Source: DATAES01 sp036493595 (GTDB lineage: Bacteria > Actinomycetota > Acidimicrobiia > Acidimicrobiales > JACDCH01). From it: a DNA stretch of 11,148 bases. The position numbers and the translations under genes were made by a program. The notes under the pieces are model-generated. The model searched no databases. It was given only the letters and a program-made list of their open reading frames with translations, and was not told the origin of the DNA. Shown here piece by piece: positions 1-7,076 of the stretch (positions within the stretch are counted from its first letter, which is position 1; every line of letters begins with the position of its first letter). The stretch covers positions 1 through 11,148 of the forward strand of contig DASXPN010000086.1 of the NCBI GenBank assembly GCA_036493595.1, read 5' to 3'.

Positions 1-2158
1 TGTGATCGGTGATGTCGTTGTCCGAGAACGAACCGCAACTGGTCCGGTGCCGCGTGATCTCGCGCTTGGTCCACGCATTGGCGCTGGCGGGGTGGTCGGT
101 GCCGTAGTGCAGGAGCGACTGCGCGAACAGTACGTACACCGATCCGTCGTGCTGCCATCGGACCACGAGGACCGCGGACTCGTCCGACCCGAACGGGACG
201 TCCTTGTCGTCGTCCGGATCCGTACCAGCACGCGGGTCCGTGTTGGACGGAAGCGTCACCCAGTTGACGCCCCAGTTGTCCGACATCCACACGCGGTTGG
301 TGCCCACCCCCAAACGCGACCCCGCCGCCCCTCCACTTCTCGGGGTCGCGCCAGGCGACGAGTAGAACGAGGATCGCTTCGATTCGTCCTTCTCCGAGTC
401 GGTGGCGGTGGCGTGGCGGTAGACGGGCCCGTGGCCTGCGCCGCTCACGCTCCAACCAGCTTGGGTGTATTGGTGGCAGAGATCGGGCGATCCGGCGCGC
501 GCGGTGGGACTGAGGACGAGCCCGCCGCCGTCTCCCCAATCCGACAGGCTCCACACTGTCTCGCCGGTGCGGATCTGCGTGCCGTTGTCCTGCGTGCCGG
601 TCAACACCATCACGTCGTTGTCGGGGTGCGACACCACGTAGCCGACCTGGAGATTGCTGAGCCCCGTGTTCACGGACACGAAGCTCAAGTCCTCACCCCC
701 GAGCCGTGACCGGTACACGCCACCGTCGCACCCCACCCACATCTCGACGTGGCCGCCGATGCGCGCGTACCGCACGACCTGCACGTCGGGATGCACGCCC
801 TCGCCGATCCACGTCGCGTCGGCGGCGGGCGCAGCCTTGTTGACGAACCCGAAGTCCCACGTCGTGGCCGCACTTCCCGACAACGAGGACCGGTACAAGG
901 CCGCGTTCGAAGGATCGTTGTTCGGTCCTTGCGGGGTGAAGGATCCGCCGACCACGACCTGACCGTCGCTGTCGGGATGCACTGCGACGGCCTGGTCGTA
1001 CGACGACTGATCGTGGTCCTTGCCGAACAACGAATCGGGAACGTGATCGACCTTGTTCGCGCTCTTGTCATCGATACGCCACAGGCGGGGACCGGAACCG
1101 AGCACGTAGACGACATCGGGATTGCTGTCGGAGCCCGCGACCGTGAGCCGGCTGTCGGCGTCGCGTCCCGACAGCGACACCTTGTCGTACGGGCCCTCGG
1201 CACCGTCTTCGGACACGTACACACCGGTGTCGGAGATGAACCAGCTCGCGTTGTCGCGCAGCGCCACCCAGAGCCGCACCGGGATGTCGGGGTCCTTGGC
1301 TTTGGACCAGATCACGTCGGTGACGCCGCGGTCGGATTTCGGGTCGAACCCGAACGGGTCGGCGGTGATGTGCTCCCACGGTTGTTCCTCGGTCGGCGCG
1401 CCGAACCGGCGGTACAGGCCGTTGCTCGTGGCCGCGACGAGCTCGTTGGGCATCACCGGGTTCTGGGCCAGCCGGAAGATGCCGGCATGGACGAGGTTCG
1501 TCGCCTCGCGCTTCCACGGGCTCGCCCGGAAGTCGAGCCGGACCTCGTTGACAGGGTCGACCGCGAAGAGCACGCCGACGCCCCCGAACTTCCCTCCCGG
1601 GGTGCCGAGCGAGTACGGCTGCAGCTCACCGGTACCGGCGAACACGGTGTCCTTACCTGCCGACGGCGTGTCCCACTGCACGAGCAGGCAGCCGATGGTC
1701 AGGGGGTCGGCCGTGAATCCTCCTTGGTCCGCAGCGGCGGGCGCGGTCCACGTGTTGAGCGAGAGCCACTGTTCGGGTCCGTTCAGGTCGAGGAACCACA
1801 CGCCCCCACCGGCCGTCGCGCAGTAGGCACGCGAGCCGTCCGGCGCGATCTGGATGTCGCGCACCCGGCCCGCCACCCGCGGCCCGAAATCGGGTTGTCC
1901 GCTGAGCATCGCCGCGGGGCCCATCGGCAGCCACAGGGCCTCGTCCGCGTGCGCACCCACGCCCGGGGCGGCGTGCGGCACCGCCGCGCCTGCCGGACCA
2001 GCCACGGCGGCGGGCGGGGCTGCACCGCCGATGCCGGCGCCTCCCGCCACGCCATCAGCAGGACCAGGGCCGTGGCGACGGCGGGCCGCGTTGTGGCGGT
2101 GGCGGCCGGCGGCGTCGTCGTCGGATTCGGCGAAGCCCGGCCAGTCGTACCGACTCAC
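1..2158 (-). CDS. BNR/sortilin-type beta-propeller protein (3'-partial)
   Basis: The frame runs uninterrupted from GTG at 2158 to the window edge: 719 codons, no stop. Residues 1-32 hold an acidic then His/Arg-rich N-terminus (GFAESDDDAAGRHRHNAARR), and 33-70 are an Ala/Gly/Pro linker. The propeller begins near 76 (LWLPMGP) and RVAGRVRDIQIAPDG (94-108). Blade-like G-V/L-W/Y turns recur: GVW (119-121), GLY (247-249), GVY (312-314), GVY (480-482) and RVW (622-624). A degenerate Asp-box occurs at 626-633 (SDNWGVNW). The stretch GLSNLQVGYVVSHPDND (499-515) followed by GTQDNGT (521-527) and WGDGGG (541-546) is typical of the BNR/VPS10-sortilin-like family (annotated as BNR-repeat glycosyl hydrolase or photosystem II assembly factor-like). 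I see no sialidase Arg triad, so binding or scaffolding is likelier than hydrolysis (inference). Unlike many relatives it has no signal peptide. It starts by GTGA overlap and is probably last or near last in the operon. Confidence 0.88.
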   Translation of the reverse strand, partial: MSRYDWPGFAESDDDAAGRHRHNAARRRHGPGPADGVAGGAGIGGAAPPAAVAGPAGAAVPHAAPGVGAHADEALWLPMGPAAMLSGQPDFGPRVAGRVRDIQIAPDGSRAYCATAGGGVWFLDLNGPEQWLSLNTWTAPAAADQGGFTADPLTIGCLLVQWDTPSAGKDTVFAGTGELQPYSLGTPGGKFGGVGVLFAVDPVNEVRLDFRASPWKREATNLVHAGIFRLAQNPVMPNELVAATSNGLYRRFGAPTEEQPWEHITADPFGFDPKSDRGVTDVIWSKAKDPDIPVRLWVALRDNASWFISDTGVYVSEDGAEGPYDKVSLSGRDADSRLTVAGSDSNPDVVYVLGSGPRLWRIDDKSANKVDHVPDSLFGKDHDQSSYDQAVAVHPDSDGQVVVGGSFTPQGPNNDPSNAALYRSSLSGSAATTWDFGFVNKAAPAADATWIGEGVHPDVQVVRYARIGGHVEMWVGCDGGVYRSRLGGEDLSFVSVNTGLSNLQVGYVVSHPDNDVMVLTGTQDNGTQIRTGETVWSLSDWGDGGGLVLSPTARAGSPDLCHQYTQAGWSVSGAGHGPVYRHATATDSEKDESKRSSFYSSPGATPRSGGAAGSRLGVGTNRVWMSDNWGVNWVTLPSNTDPRAGTDPDDDKDVPFGSDESAVLVVRWQHDGSVYVLFAQSLLHYGTDHPASANAWTKREITRHRTSCGSFSDNDITDH

Positions 2159-5100
2159 GCCCCCGCTCCCCCGGTGGTCGGGGCGGTCCCACCTTGACCG
2201 GCCCCTGGGTCGGGCGGCGCGACGCGGATGTAACCCTCCTGCACCTCGTGCGGGAGGTCGGGCAGCAACGCCGTCTGGGTCGCCGCCAGGATCGGGTCGT
2301 CCTTCCACGTGTTCGGGGTGTCCCGCCGGGTGAACCGTTGCTCCTTCGGGAACGACGACACCTTGGGCAGTTGCACGTTGCCGGGATCGATGAGGACCGG
2401 CCCGATGCGGACCGACGGCGCCATCACCGCCAGACCCGGCGCCACCCAGTCGCGGGCGAGTTGCACATGCTTGCGGGGCAGGACACCGGACGTGAGATGG
2501 ACCCGGCCCGCGGGCAACAACAGCAATGTGAGCCCGACCGTTTGACCGAGGTGCAGCACCAGCCCGTCGTCGGGAGACAGGTACGGATGGTCGATGGGGC
2601 GGGGCGGTGGCACTCGCGGCGTCTCGCCATAGGGGCCGAGCTGCCCTCGCTGGCGTCCGCTGTCCGGGGCGAGGGTCTCCAGCACCTTGTCGACGACATG
2701 GACGTGGCAGAAGTCGTCGTCGACGAAGTACGCGAGCAGTCCGTCGTCGGAGCGGGTCAGCTCACCCAACCGCACCGGATAGGCGCGGTCGGCGAGGGCG
2801 GCGTACGCGGCGGCCCGCGCGTCCCGCGCTCCAGCAGCGGTGAGGTCGATCTCGTCGAGGTCGTCGTCGAGGTCGAGCGACAGGCGCGCCCGCACCACCG
2901 CCATCGGGCGGCCGACCAGCCCGGCGATGTGGTCGGTGCCGAGCGCGGCGAAGGTGTCGACGGTCCACAGGGTCGTGTCCAGCACGCGCAGCAGGGCGGA
3001 CAGCGCCGAGTCGGTCTCGGGTTGCCGTACGCGCCCGCCCCGCGCCGTGACGTCGGCGGCGACCAGCCCGGCCGCGAAGTGACCGAGCGGGTCCTGTTCG
3101 GACGACAGCCCGTAGAGCGGTCCGGCGTCGGCGGGGCCACTGCGGCCTGGGGCGATCTCCCAGGTGACGCCGCCCCCGAACGGTTCGTGACCGAGCGCGC
3201 CGATAGGCGCACCCGTCACGTCGAAGACCTCGAGCTCTTCGTCGATGTGATCGGGGAGCAAGAACCCCGCCACCGGGTTCACCATCCGTGCCGGATCGCT
3301 CTGGTCGACGAACGCCTCGGCCGCACTCGCGACGTCGGGGCCGACGGCAGCAGGATCGACGAGACGGAAGAGCCAACGCGCCGGCACTTGCAGCCGCGGA
3401 CGGATCCGCAGCTCGGGCGGCTGGCCGGCGGCCGGGGGCGGCAACTCGTCGCGCAACGGCAGGCGCGTCGCGGCCACGTCGAGGTCGAGGGTCCGGCCGA
3501 ACGCGTCGAGAAGCCGGGCCCGGGTCAGGGCAAGCGACCCGGCCACGACGAGTTGCGGTGCCGCGGTCGGTGCGGGACCGAGGCCCGACGCGTCGTGTGC
3601 GAGGCCGTCTGCGTACGGCAGCCCGAGGAGCTGTTCGCGCACGCCGTCGAGCGACGCCCCGAGCACGTCGAGGCCTTCGAGCACCCCGGCGATCGCGGCA
3701 AGTGCGTCTTCGGTCGCCTGGTCGGCTTCGCCCTCGTTGTGGGTATCGCGCTGGTCCTCCGCGACCCGCCAGGCATCGATGGCGGCGCCGAGTGTGGTGG
3801 CTACGCCGGTGGTGAGCGCGCTGCGACCGGACATGACCCGCGCGGTAGGCGGTGCCGGGGAGTCGGCGGGCGGGTCGAGATCGACCGCGCCGAGCGTCCA
3901 ACCGTCGAACCGATCGCCGGCGGCGATGCGCAGCTCCCATTCGAGCCAGAGCGGCACCCACGGCTGCGCCCACGCCGTGACCGCGACCGGGTCGGGATGG
4001 GCGCCGACCGCGAGCGAGAAGCGCCGCAGCTCGTCGCTCACGATCGAGGCATCGACGCCGCGCGCGGTCAGGGCGTCGCCGGGTTGGAGCGCGCCCGCGA
4101 CGGCTGACGCGGTCGCGTCGTATGTCGCGTCGGCGCCGAAGTGGAGAACGGCTTCCGCGAGGAGCCGGTTCGAGGCGAGGTGCGGATCCACCGGGCGATG
4201 CGAGGCCGCGGCCTGCCCCAACCAGGCACTGGCGTAGGGATCGATGACGGTCGCCTCGCGGGTGAGGGCCAGGACCTCGTCCGGCACCGCGCCGCACCCG
4301 AGCGTCGGCACGATGTCGGCGCCATCCAGCACGTGCTGGTACGAAGTGACGACCTGCGACGGCCACCGGCACTGCAAGAGGTTGTCCGGCGAGTGGCGTC
4401 CGTCACCCCGGTACCGGAGGCTGCGACGCGGGCCCCGCAACCCCACCACCGGCGGTGCGGGCATGTGGAAGCGGGGCAGCGGGCGTGGCACCTCTGCTAC
4501 CTCCGCGCCCGGCGCGGCCGCCCCGAAGACCTGGTCGGTCAGGCCGGCGAAACGACGGCGCAGATCACCGATCGGGGCTTCGGCCATCTCCGTCCGCAGG
4601 TCGCCCTTCCACCGCAACGTGGCCTTCTGGATCCCGCTCGCGGCGTTCGCAGTCACCGACGTCGCGAGCGCCGAGCGACCCCGCGCGCCGCCACCCAGCC
4701 CCCCTGTGCGATCGCCGCGCACGAGCGTGTCCTTCTGCGCGGCGACACCGCCGTTGCGCGCGGCGAACCCCGCGGCGTGCTCGTGTTCCTCGATGTCGAC
4801 CACGCCATCGCGGGTCCCGAGCTCGGTGAGGAGGTGTCCGGTGAACGCGCCGAGGACTCGTTCGAGGTCTCGACGCTGTTCGGGGTCGACGACCCCCAGC
4901 CCGAGGCTTACCAGCGCCGCGGCCACGTCGTCGCCGTGGTGACCGAGGGCCACCTGCACGGTGGCCGGGTCGGGCCGCGGGTCGAGTCCGGCCGGTACCG
5001 GACCGGCGACCGGCACACCGAACACGACACCGTGGAGCAGCGTCGAGCGCGGGAACGTCGGCTCGGAGGGCAGTACGAACTGCGCCTCCGACGCGAGTGC

Positions 5101-6078
5101 CGCGGCCCGAACCTCGAAGGGGCCTGCCGACGGCAGCACGTTCATCGCGCCCGCCACCGCCTTCGGTGCGTCGGCCTTCGACGCCGCGCCCGGGAGCGAG
5201 AATCGGCTCTGCGTCGCAAGGCCGAACCGCGCCCGCTCCGTCGCCGCCGATGCCCTCCCCACGTCGACGAGGTCGCCGCCTTCCGCGTCTTCGAGGAGTG
5301 ACCAGCCGAGCGCGGCGAGGCGGTCGTGGAGTCCGGCTTGGGTGCGCGCCACGTCCAGGGGATCCCGTTCCGCCCCCGACCACCAACCGGCGACGAGGTA
5401 GGTGGCGACACCACCGTCGGGTCCGTCGATGCCGTTCGGCGCGACGGCCGCCAGGTCGTCCAGCGGATCGTGGAAGGCCAGCCGGTTGACGGTGGCGTCA
5501 TAGGTGCCGGCCCAGGTGAGCGAGCCACCGACGGTGCCGTGCAGATCGGCCGCGGCGATGGTCGAACCTCCCGGCGCACCAGGGTTGGTCGGATCCTCGA
5601 AGGGAGCCACGGCGGCGGTGTCCGCCGCGACGAGCCAGCCCCGCACGGCTGCGACGGCCGAGCCGACCGGTCGCAGCACGCGCACCACCGCCCACCGGTC
5701 CGGCAGCGGCGGCAAGCCGAGTCGATTCCGATCGCCGTCGGCGCGGTCGGCCATCGTTCCGTTGAGCAGCGCGTCCGGCGGCGCCCAGTGCAGATGGACA
5801 CCGGCCGGCCGGGGCGTGCCCGGATCGAACGGGGGAGGCGTCACCGGCGGAGGGTCGCCGTCCGGCGCACTCACGGCGGACGGCAACCGCACCATCGCCT
5901 CGGCGTCGCCGGTCGGGACATACAGCGCCTGCACGTCGACGGGCACGAGCACCCGGCTCTCGCGCACGATCGTCGGATCCCAGGTCGCCGCCGTGCCCAG
6001 ATCGAGGTCGCCGCGGGTGAGCGCGACCCACCGGGGCGACGCCTGCGCCTGGGCCAGCTTGGTCGGGTCGATGGCCAT
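2155..6078 (-). CDS. Uncharacterised giant protein, 1307 aa
   Basis: This is the largest protein here and I cannot name its family. The start is MAIDPTKLAQ at 6078, coupled as TGATG. An in-frame start at 6393 is rejected because the added segment is Arg-rich shadow sequence. There is no signal peptide or convincing membrane helix. Visible blocks: PAGVHLHWAPPDALLNGT (91-108) followed by PLPDRWAVVRVLRPVG (124-139); a Gly/charged segment at 430-490; a helix-rich middle at 500-720 with Trp-rich QPWVPLWLEWELRI (705-718); an acidic region at 773-815; a Pro-flanked LQVPARWLFRLVDP (896-909); an acidic patch around DLDDDLDEIDL (1069-1079); and a C-terminal block with LTLLLLPAGRVHLTSGVLP (1183-1201), KHVQLARDWVAPGLAVMAP (1203-1221) and EGYIRVAPP (1281-1289). 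The N-terminal HLHWA/PDRW block and the C-terminal block resemble unnamed large bacterial proteins I have seen (memory, unverified). The end is a Gly/Ala/Thr tail. No enzyme motif is found. Size and context fit a scaffold or shell component (inference). Confidence 0.9.
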   Translation of the reverse strand: MAIDPTKLAQAQASPRWVALTRGDLDLGTAATWDPTIVRESRVLVPVDVQALYVPTGDAEAMVRLPSAVSAPDGDPPPVTPPPFDPGTPRPAGVHLHWAPPDALLNGTMADRADGDRNRLGLPPLPDRWAVVRVLRPVGSAVAAVRGWLVAADTAAVAPFEDPTNPGAPGGSTIAAADLHGTVGGSLTWAGTYDATVNRLAFHDPLDDLAAVAPNGIDGPDGGVATYLVAGWWSGAERDPLDVARTQAGLHDRLAALGWSLLEDAEGGDLVDVGRASAATERARFGLATQSRFSLPGAASKADAPKAVAGAMNVLPSAGPFEVRAAALASEAQFVLPSEPTFPRSTLLHGVVFGVPVAGPVPAGLDPRPDPATVQVALGHHGDDVAAALVSLGLGVVDPEQRRDLERVLGAFTGHLLTELGTRDGVVDIEEHEHAAGFAARNGGVAAQKDTLVRGDRTGGLGGGARGRSALATSVTANAASGIQKATLRWKGDLRTEMAEAPIGDLRRRFAGLTDQVFGAAAPGAEVAEVPRPLPRFHMPAPPVVGLRGPRRSLRYRGDGRHSPDNLLQCRWPSQVVTSYQHVLDGADIVPTLGCGAVPDEVLALTREATVIDPYASAWLGQAAASHRPVDPHLASNRLLAEAVLHFGADATYDATASAVAGALQPGDALTARGVDASIVSDELRRFSLAVGAHPDPVAVTAWAQPWVPLWLEWELRIAAGDRFDGWTLGAVDLDPPADSPAPPTARVMSGRSALTTGVATTLGAAIDAWRVAEDQRDTHNEGEADQATEDALAAIAGVLEGLDVLGASLDGVREQLLGLPYADGLAHDASGLGPAPTAAPQLVVAGSLALTRARLLDAFGRTLDLDVAATRLPLRDELPPPAAGQPPELRIRPRLQVPARWLFRLVDPAAVGPDVASAAEAFVDQSDPARMVNPVAGFLLPDHIDEELEVFDVTGAPIGALGHEPFGGGVTWEIAPGRSGPADAGPLYGLSSEQDPLGHFAAGLVAADVTARGGRVRQPETDSALSALLRVLDTTLWTVDTFAALGTDHIAGLVGRPMAVVRARLSLDLDDDLDEIDLTAAGARDARAAAYAALADRAYPVRLGELTRSDDGLLAYFVDDDFCHVHVVDKVLETLAPDSGRQRGQLGPYGETPRVPPPRPIDHPYLSPDDGLVLHLGQTVGLTLLLLPAGRVHLTSGVLPRKHVQLARDWVAPGLAVMAPSVRIGPVLIDPGNVQLPKVSSFPKEQRFTRRDTPNTWKDDPILAATQTALLPDLPHEVQEGYIRVAPPDPGAGQGGTAPTTGGAGA
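2166..2172 (-). promoter_or_regulatory. Ribosome site for the beta-propeller gene
   Basis: The minus strand reads GGGGGAG, seven bases before the GTG at 2158. Together with the GTGA stop/start overlap it fixes a GTG start for the last gene. The site lies in the Gly-rich final codons of the 1307-aa gene. Confidence 0.65.
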
Positions 6079-7076
6079 CACTGCACCCCCCGCTGGAATG
6101 CGACCTCGAGATCGGCGATGCGAAGCGTCGGTGTGGGCCGGAACGGGTCCGGATCGGGGACACCTTGGCCGGGCGGGTTGCCGAACACCTGCCGGTACGG
6201 GAAGCGCAGGAGTTGCAGCGCGTTCTCGCCCGCGTCGACCTCGGTCCCCATCTTCGTCTTGAGGTCGTTGCGCAGCCGCTCGTCCATGCGGCGCATGTCG
6301 AGCACGCCAGGCGAGCCGGGGCGGCACGGCACCGAGACGCGGTCGAGCGGTTGCACGTCGAGCCCGGTGGTGCCGTCCCTCGCCGGGATCCACGGCTGCA
6401 GCGTGGAAGGATCGCCCAACGAGTCGAAGCGAACGCCGAACTGGATGCCGTGGCGCGGTTCTTCGATGTGCACTGCGGCCGGGATCCCGTCGAACAGAGC
6501 AAGGAGCACGGCCGGCGCCAGCCGCTCCAACCGGAGCATGTACAGCCGGTGCGGATCGTCGTCGGGAACGATGGCGTCGTCCGCGGCCTGGAAGCCGGCG
6601 CCGTAGGCGCGCACGTGCAGCCCCGGCCAGCCGGACACGGCCCGGCTCCGCAACAGCATCCCGGTGACGGTCTCCGACACCCGGTCCGGTGGCAGTTCGC
6701 CGCCAGGCATGCGCACGTAGCGCTCCTCCTCGTCGATCTCGTCACGGATCTGCGGGTAGAGCTGCTCCATCTCGGCCCGGTCGGAGGTATTGGCGGTTCC
6801 CACCGACAGCGCACCCTCGACAAGGGCGTCCGTATACCGCCGGTCGACGTAGAAGAACCGGATCGACTCGGGCGGGAGCAACTCGCTGTCGGCGGCCAGG
6901 TACGCGAACGGCACCCCCTCCAACAACCGAAGCCGGGCGAGCCAGCGCCGGAGCTCGAGCGGGATGATCCGGTCGTTGCCCAGCTCGTCGGTTTCGGCGA
7001 CCGGCGCCTGGAACGTCTTGACGAGATCGATGGCGTTGGCGAACACGGCCGTGGCGGTGAGGTTGACCTCGATCAT
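6078..7076 (-). CDS. Uncharacterised 332-aa protein
   Basis: This is the smallest gene of the cassette and I cannot name its family. The start is the ATG at 7076, with ATGA overlap and GGGAGG upstream. There is no signal peptide; the N-terminus is MIEVNLTATAVFANAIDLVK. A compact block at residues 38-93 is the most distinctive part: RRWLARLRLLEGVPFAYLAA (43-62), LLPPESIRFFYVD (66-78) and the end ALVEGALSVGT (84-94). An acidic stretch follows at 101-119. SGWPGLHVRAYG (148-159) and LRLERLAPAVLLALFDGIP (181-199) look like a beta-strand then a helix leading to HGIQFGVRF (209-217). The last third, 255-330, is charged and includes RRMDERLRNDLKTKMG. I have a weak memory that this layout recurs in hypothetical proteins beside relatives of its two neighbours. 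No catalytic motif is visible. A structural or adaptor role is inferred. The stop TGA shares one base with the next ATG (TGATG). Confidence 0.9.
   Translation of the reverse strand: MIEVNLTATAVFANAIDLVKTFQAPVAETDELGNDRIIPLELRRWLARLRLLEGVPFAYLAADSELLPPESIRFFYVDRRYTDALVEGALSVGTANTSDRAEMEQLYPQIRDEIDEEERYVRMPGGELPPDRVSETVTGMLLRSRAVSGWPGLHVRAYGAGFQAADDAIVPDDDPHRLYMLRLERLAPAVLLALFDGIPAAVHIEEPRHGIQFGVRFDSLGDPSTLQPWIPARDGTTGLDVQPLDRVSVPCRPGSPGVLDMRRMDERLRNDLKTKMGTEVDAGENALQLLRFPYRQVFGNPPGQGVPDPDPFRPTPTLRIADLEVAFQRGVQ
6086..6091 (-). promoter_or_regulatory. Weak G-run ribosome site for the 1307-aa gene
   Basis: The minus strand carries six consecutive G seven bases before the ATG at 6078. It is a poor Shine-Dalgarno match, so translation of the giant gene may rely on coupling through the TGATG stop/start. 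It still favours 6078 over the in-frame start at 6393, whose extra 105 residues would lie wholly inside the 332-aa gene. Confidence 0.5.

Noticed and set aside
315..391. Possible frameshift in the beta-propeller gene near residues 590-615 (Ser/Gly/Arg-rich stretch)
   Set aside because: An alternative frame reads well for about 20 codons, but the original frame gives sensible sequence on both sides (RSSFYSS before, RLGVGTNRVWMSDNWG after), so it is probably a loop.
2060..2104. Tat-like twin Arg (AARRRH) near the N-terminus of the beta-propeller protein
   Set aside because: There is no S/T-R-R-x-F-L-K context, and the following segment is Ala/Gly/Pro-rich rather than a hydrophobic signal helix with a cleavage site.
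749..2197. Plus-strand open frame of 482 residues opposite the beta-propeller gene
   Set aside because: The minus-strand frame reads without interruption from 2158 to position 1 and carries clear BNR/sortilin motifs; the plus frame is low-complexity Arg/Val/Gly-rich sequence.
2194..4107. Plus-strand open frame of 637 residues opposite the 1307-aa gene
   Set aside because: Composition is Arg/Gly/Val-rich with no domain-like blocks. It is the antisense shadow expected in very GC-rich coding DNA, while the minus strand is continuous and coupled to both neighbours.
2762..4372. Second minus-strand open frame of 536 residues inside the 1307-aa gene
   Set aside because: It is extremely Arg-rich and is an out-of-frame shadow of the giant gene.
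6079..6393. Upstream in-frame extension of the 1307-aa protein
   Set aside because: The extra 105 residues are Arg/Ala/His-rich shadow of the 332-aa gene; the TGATG-coupled ATG at 6078 gives MAIDPTKLAQ and normal-looking protein from there.
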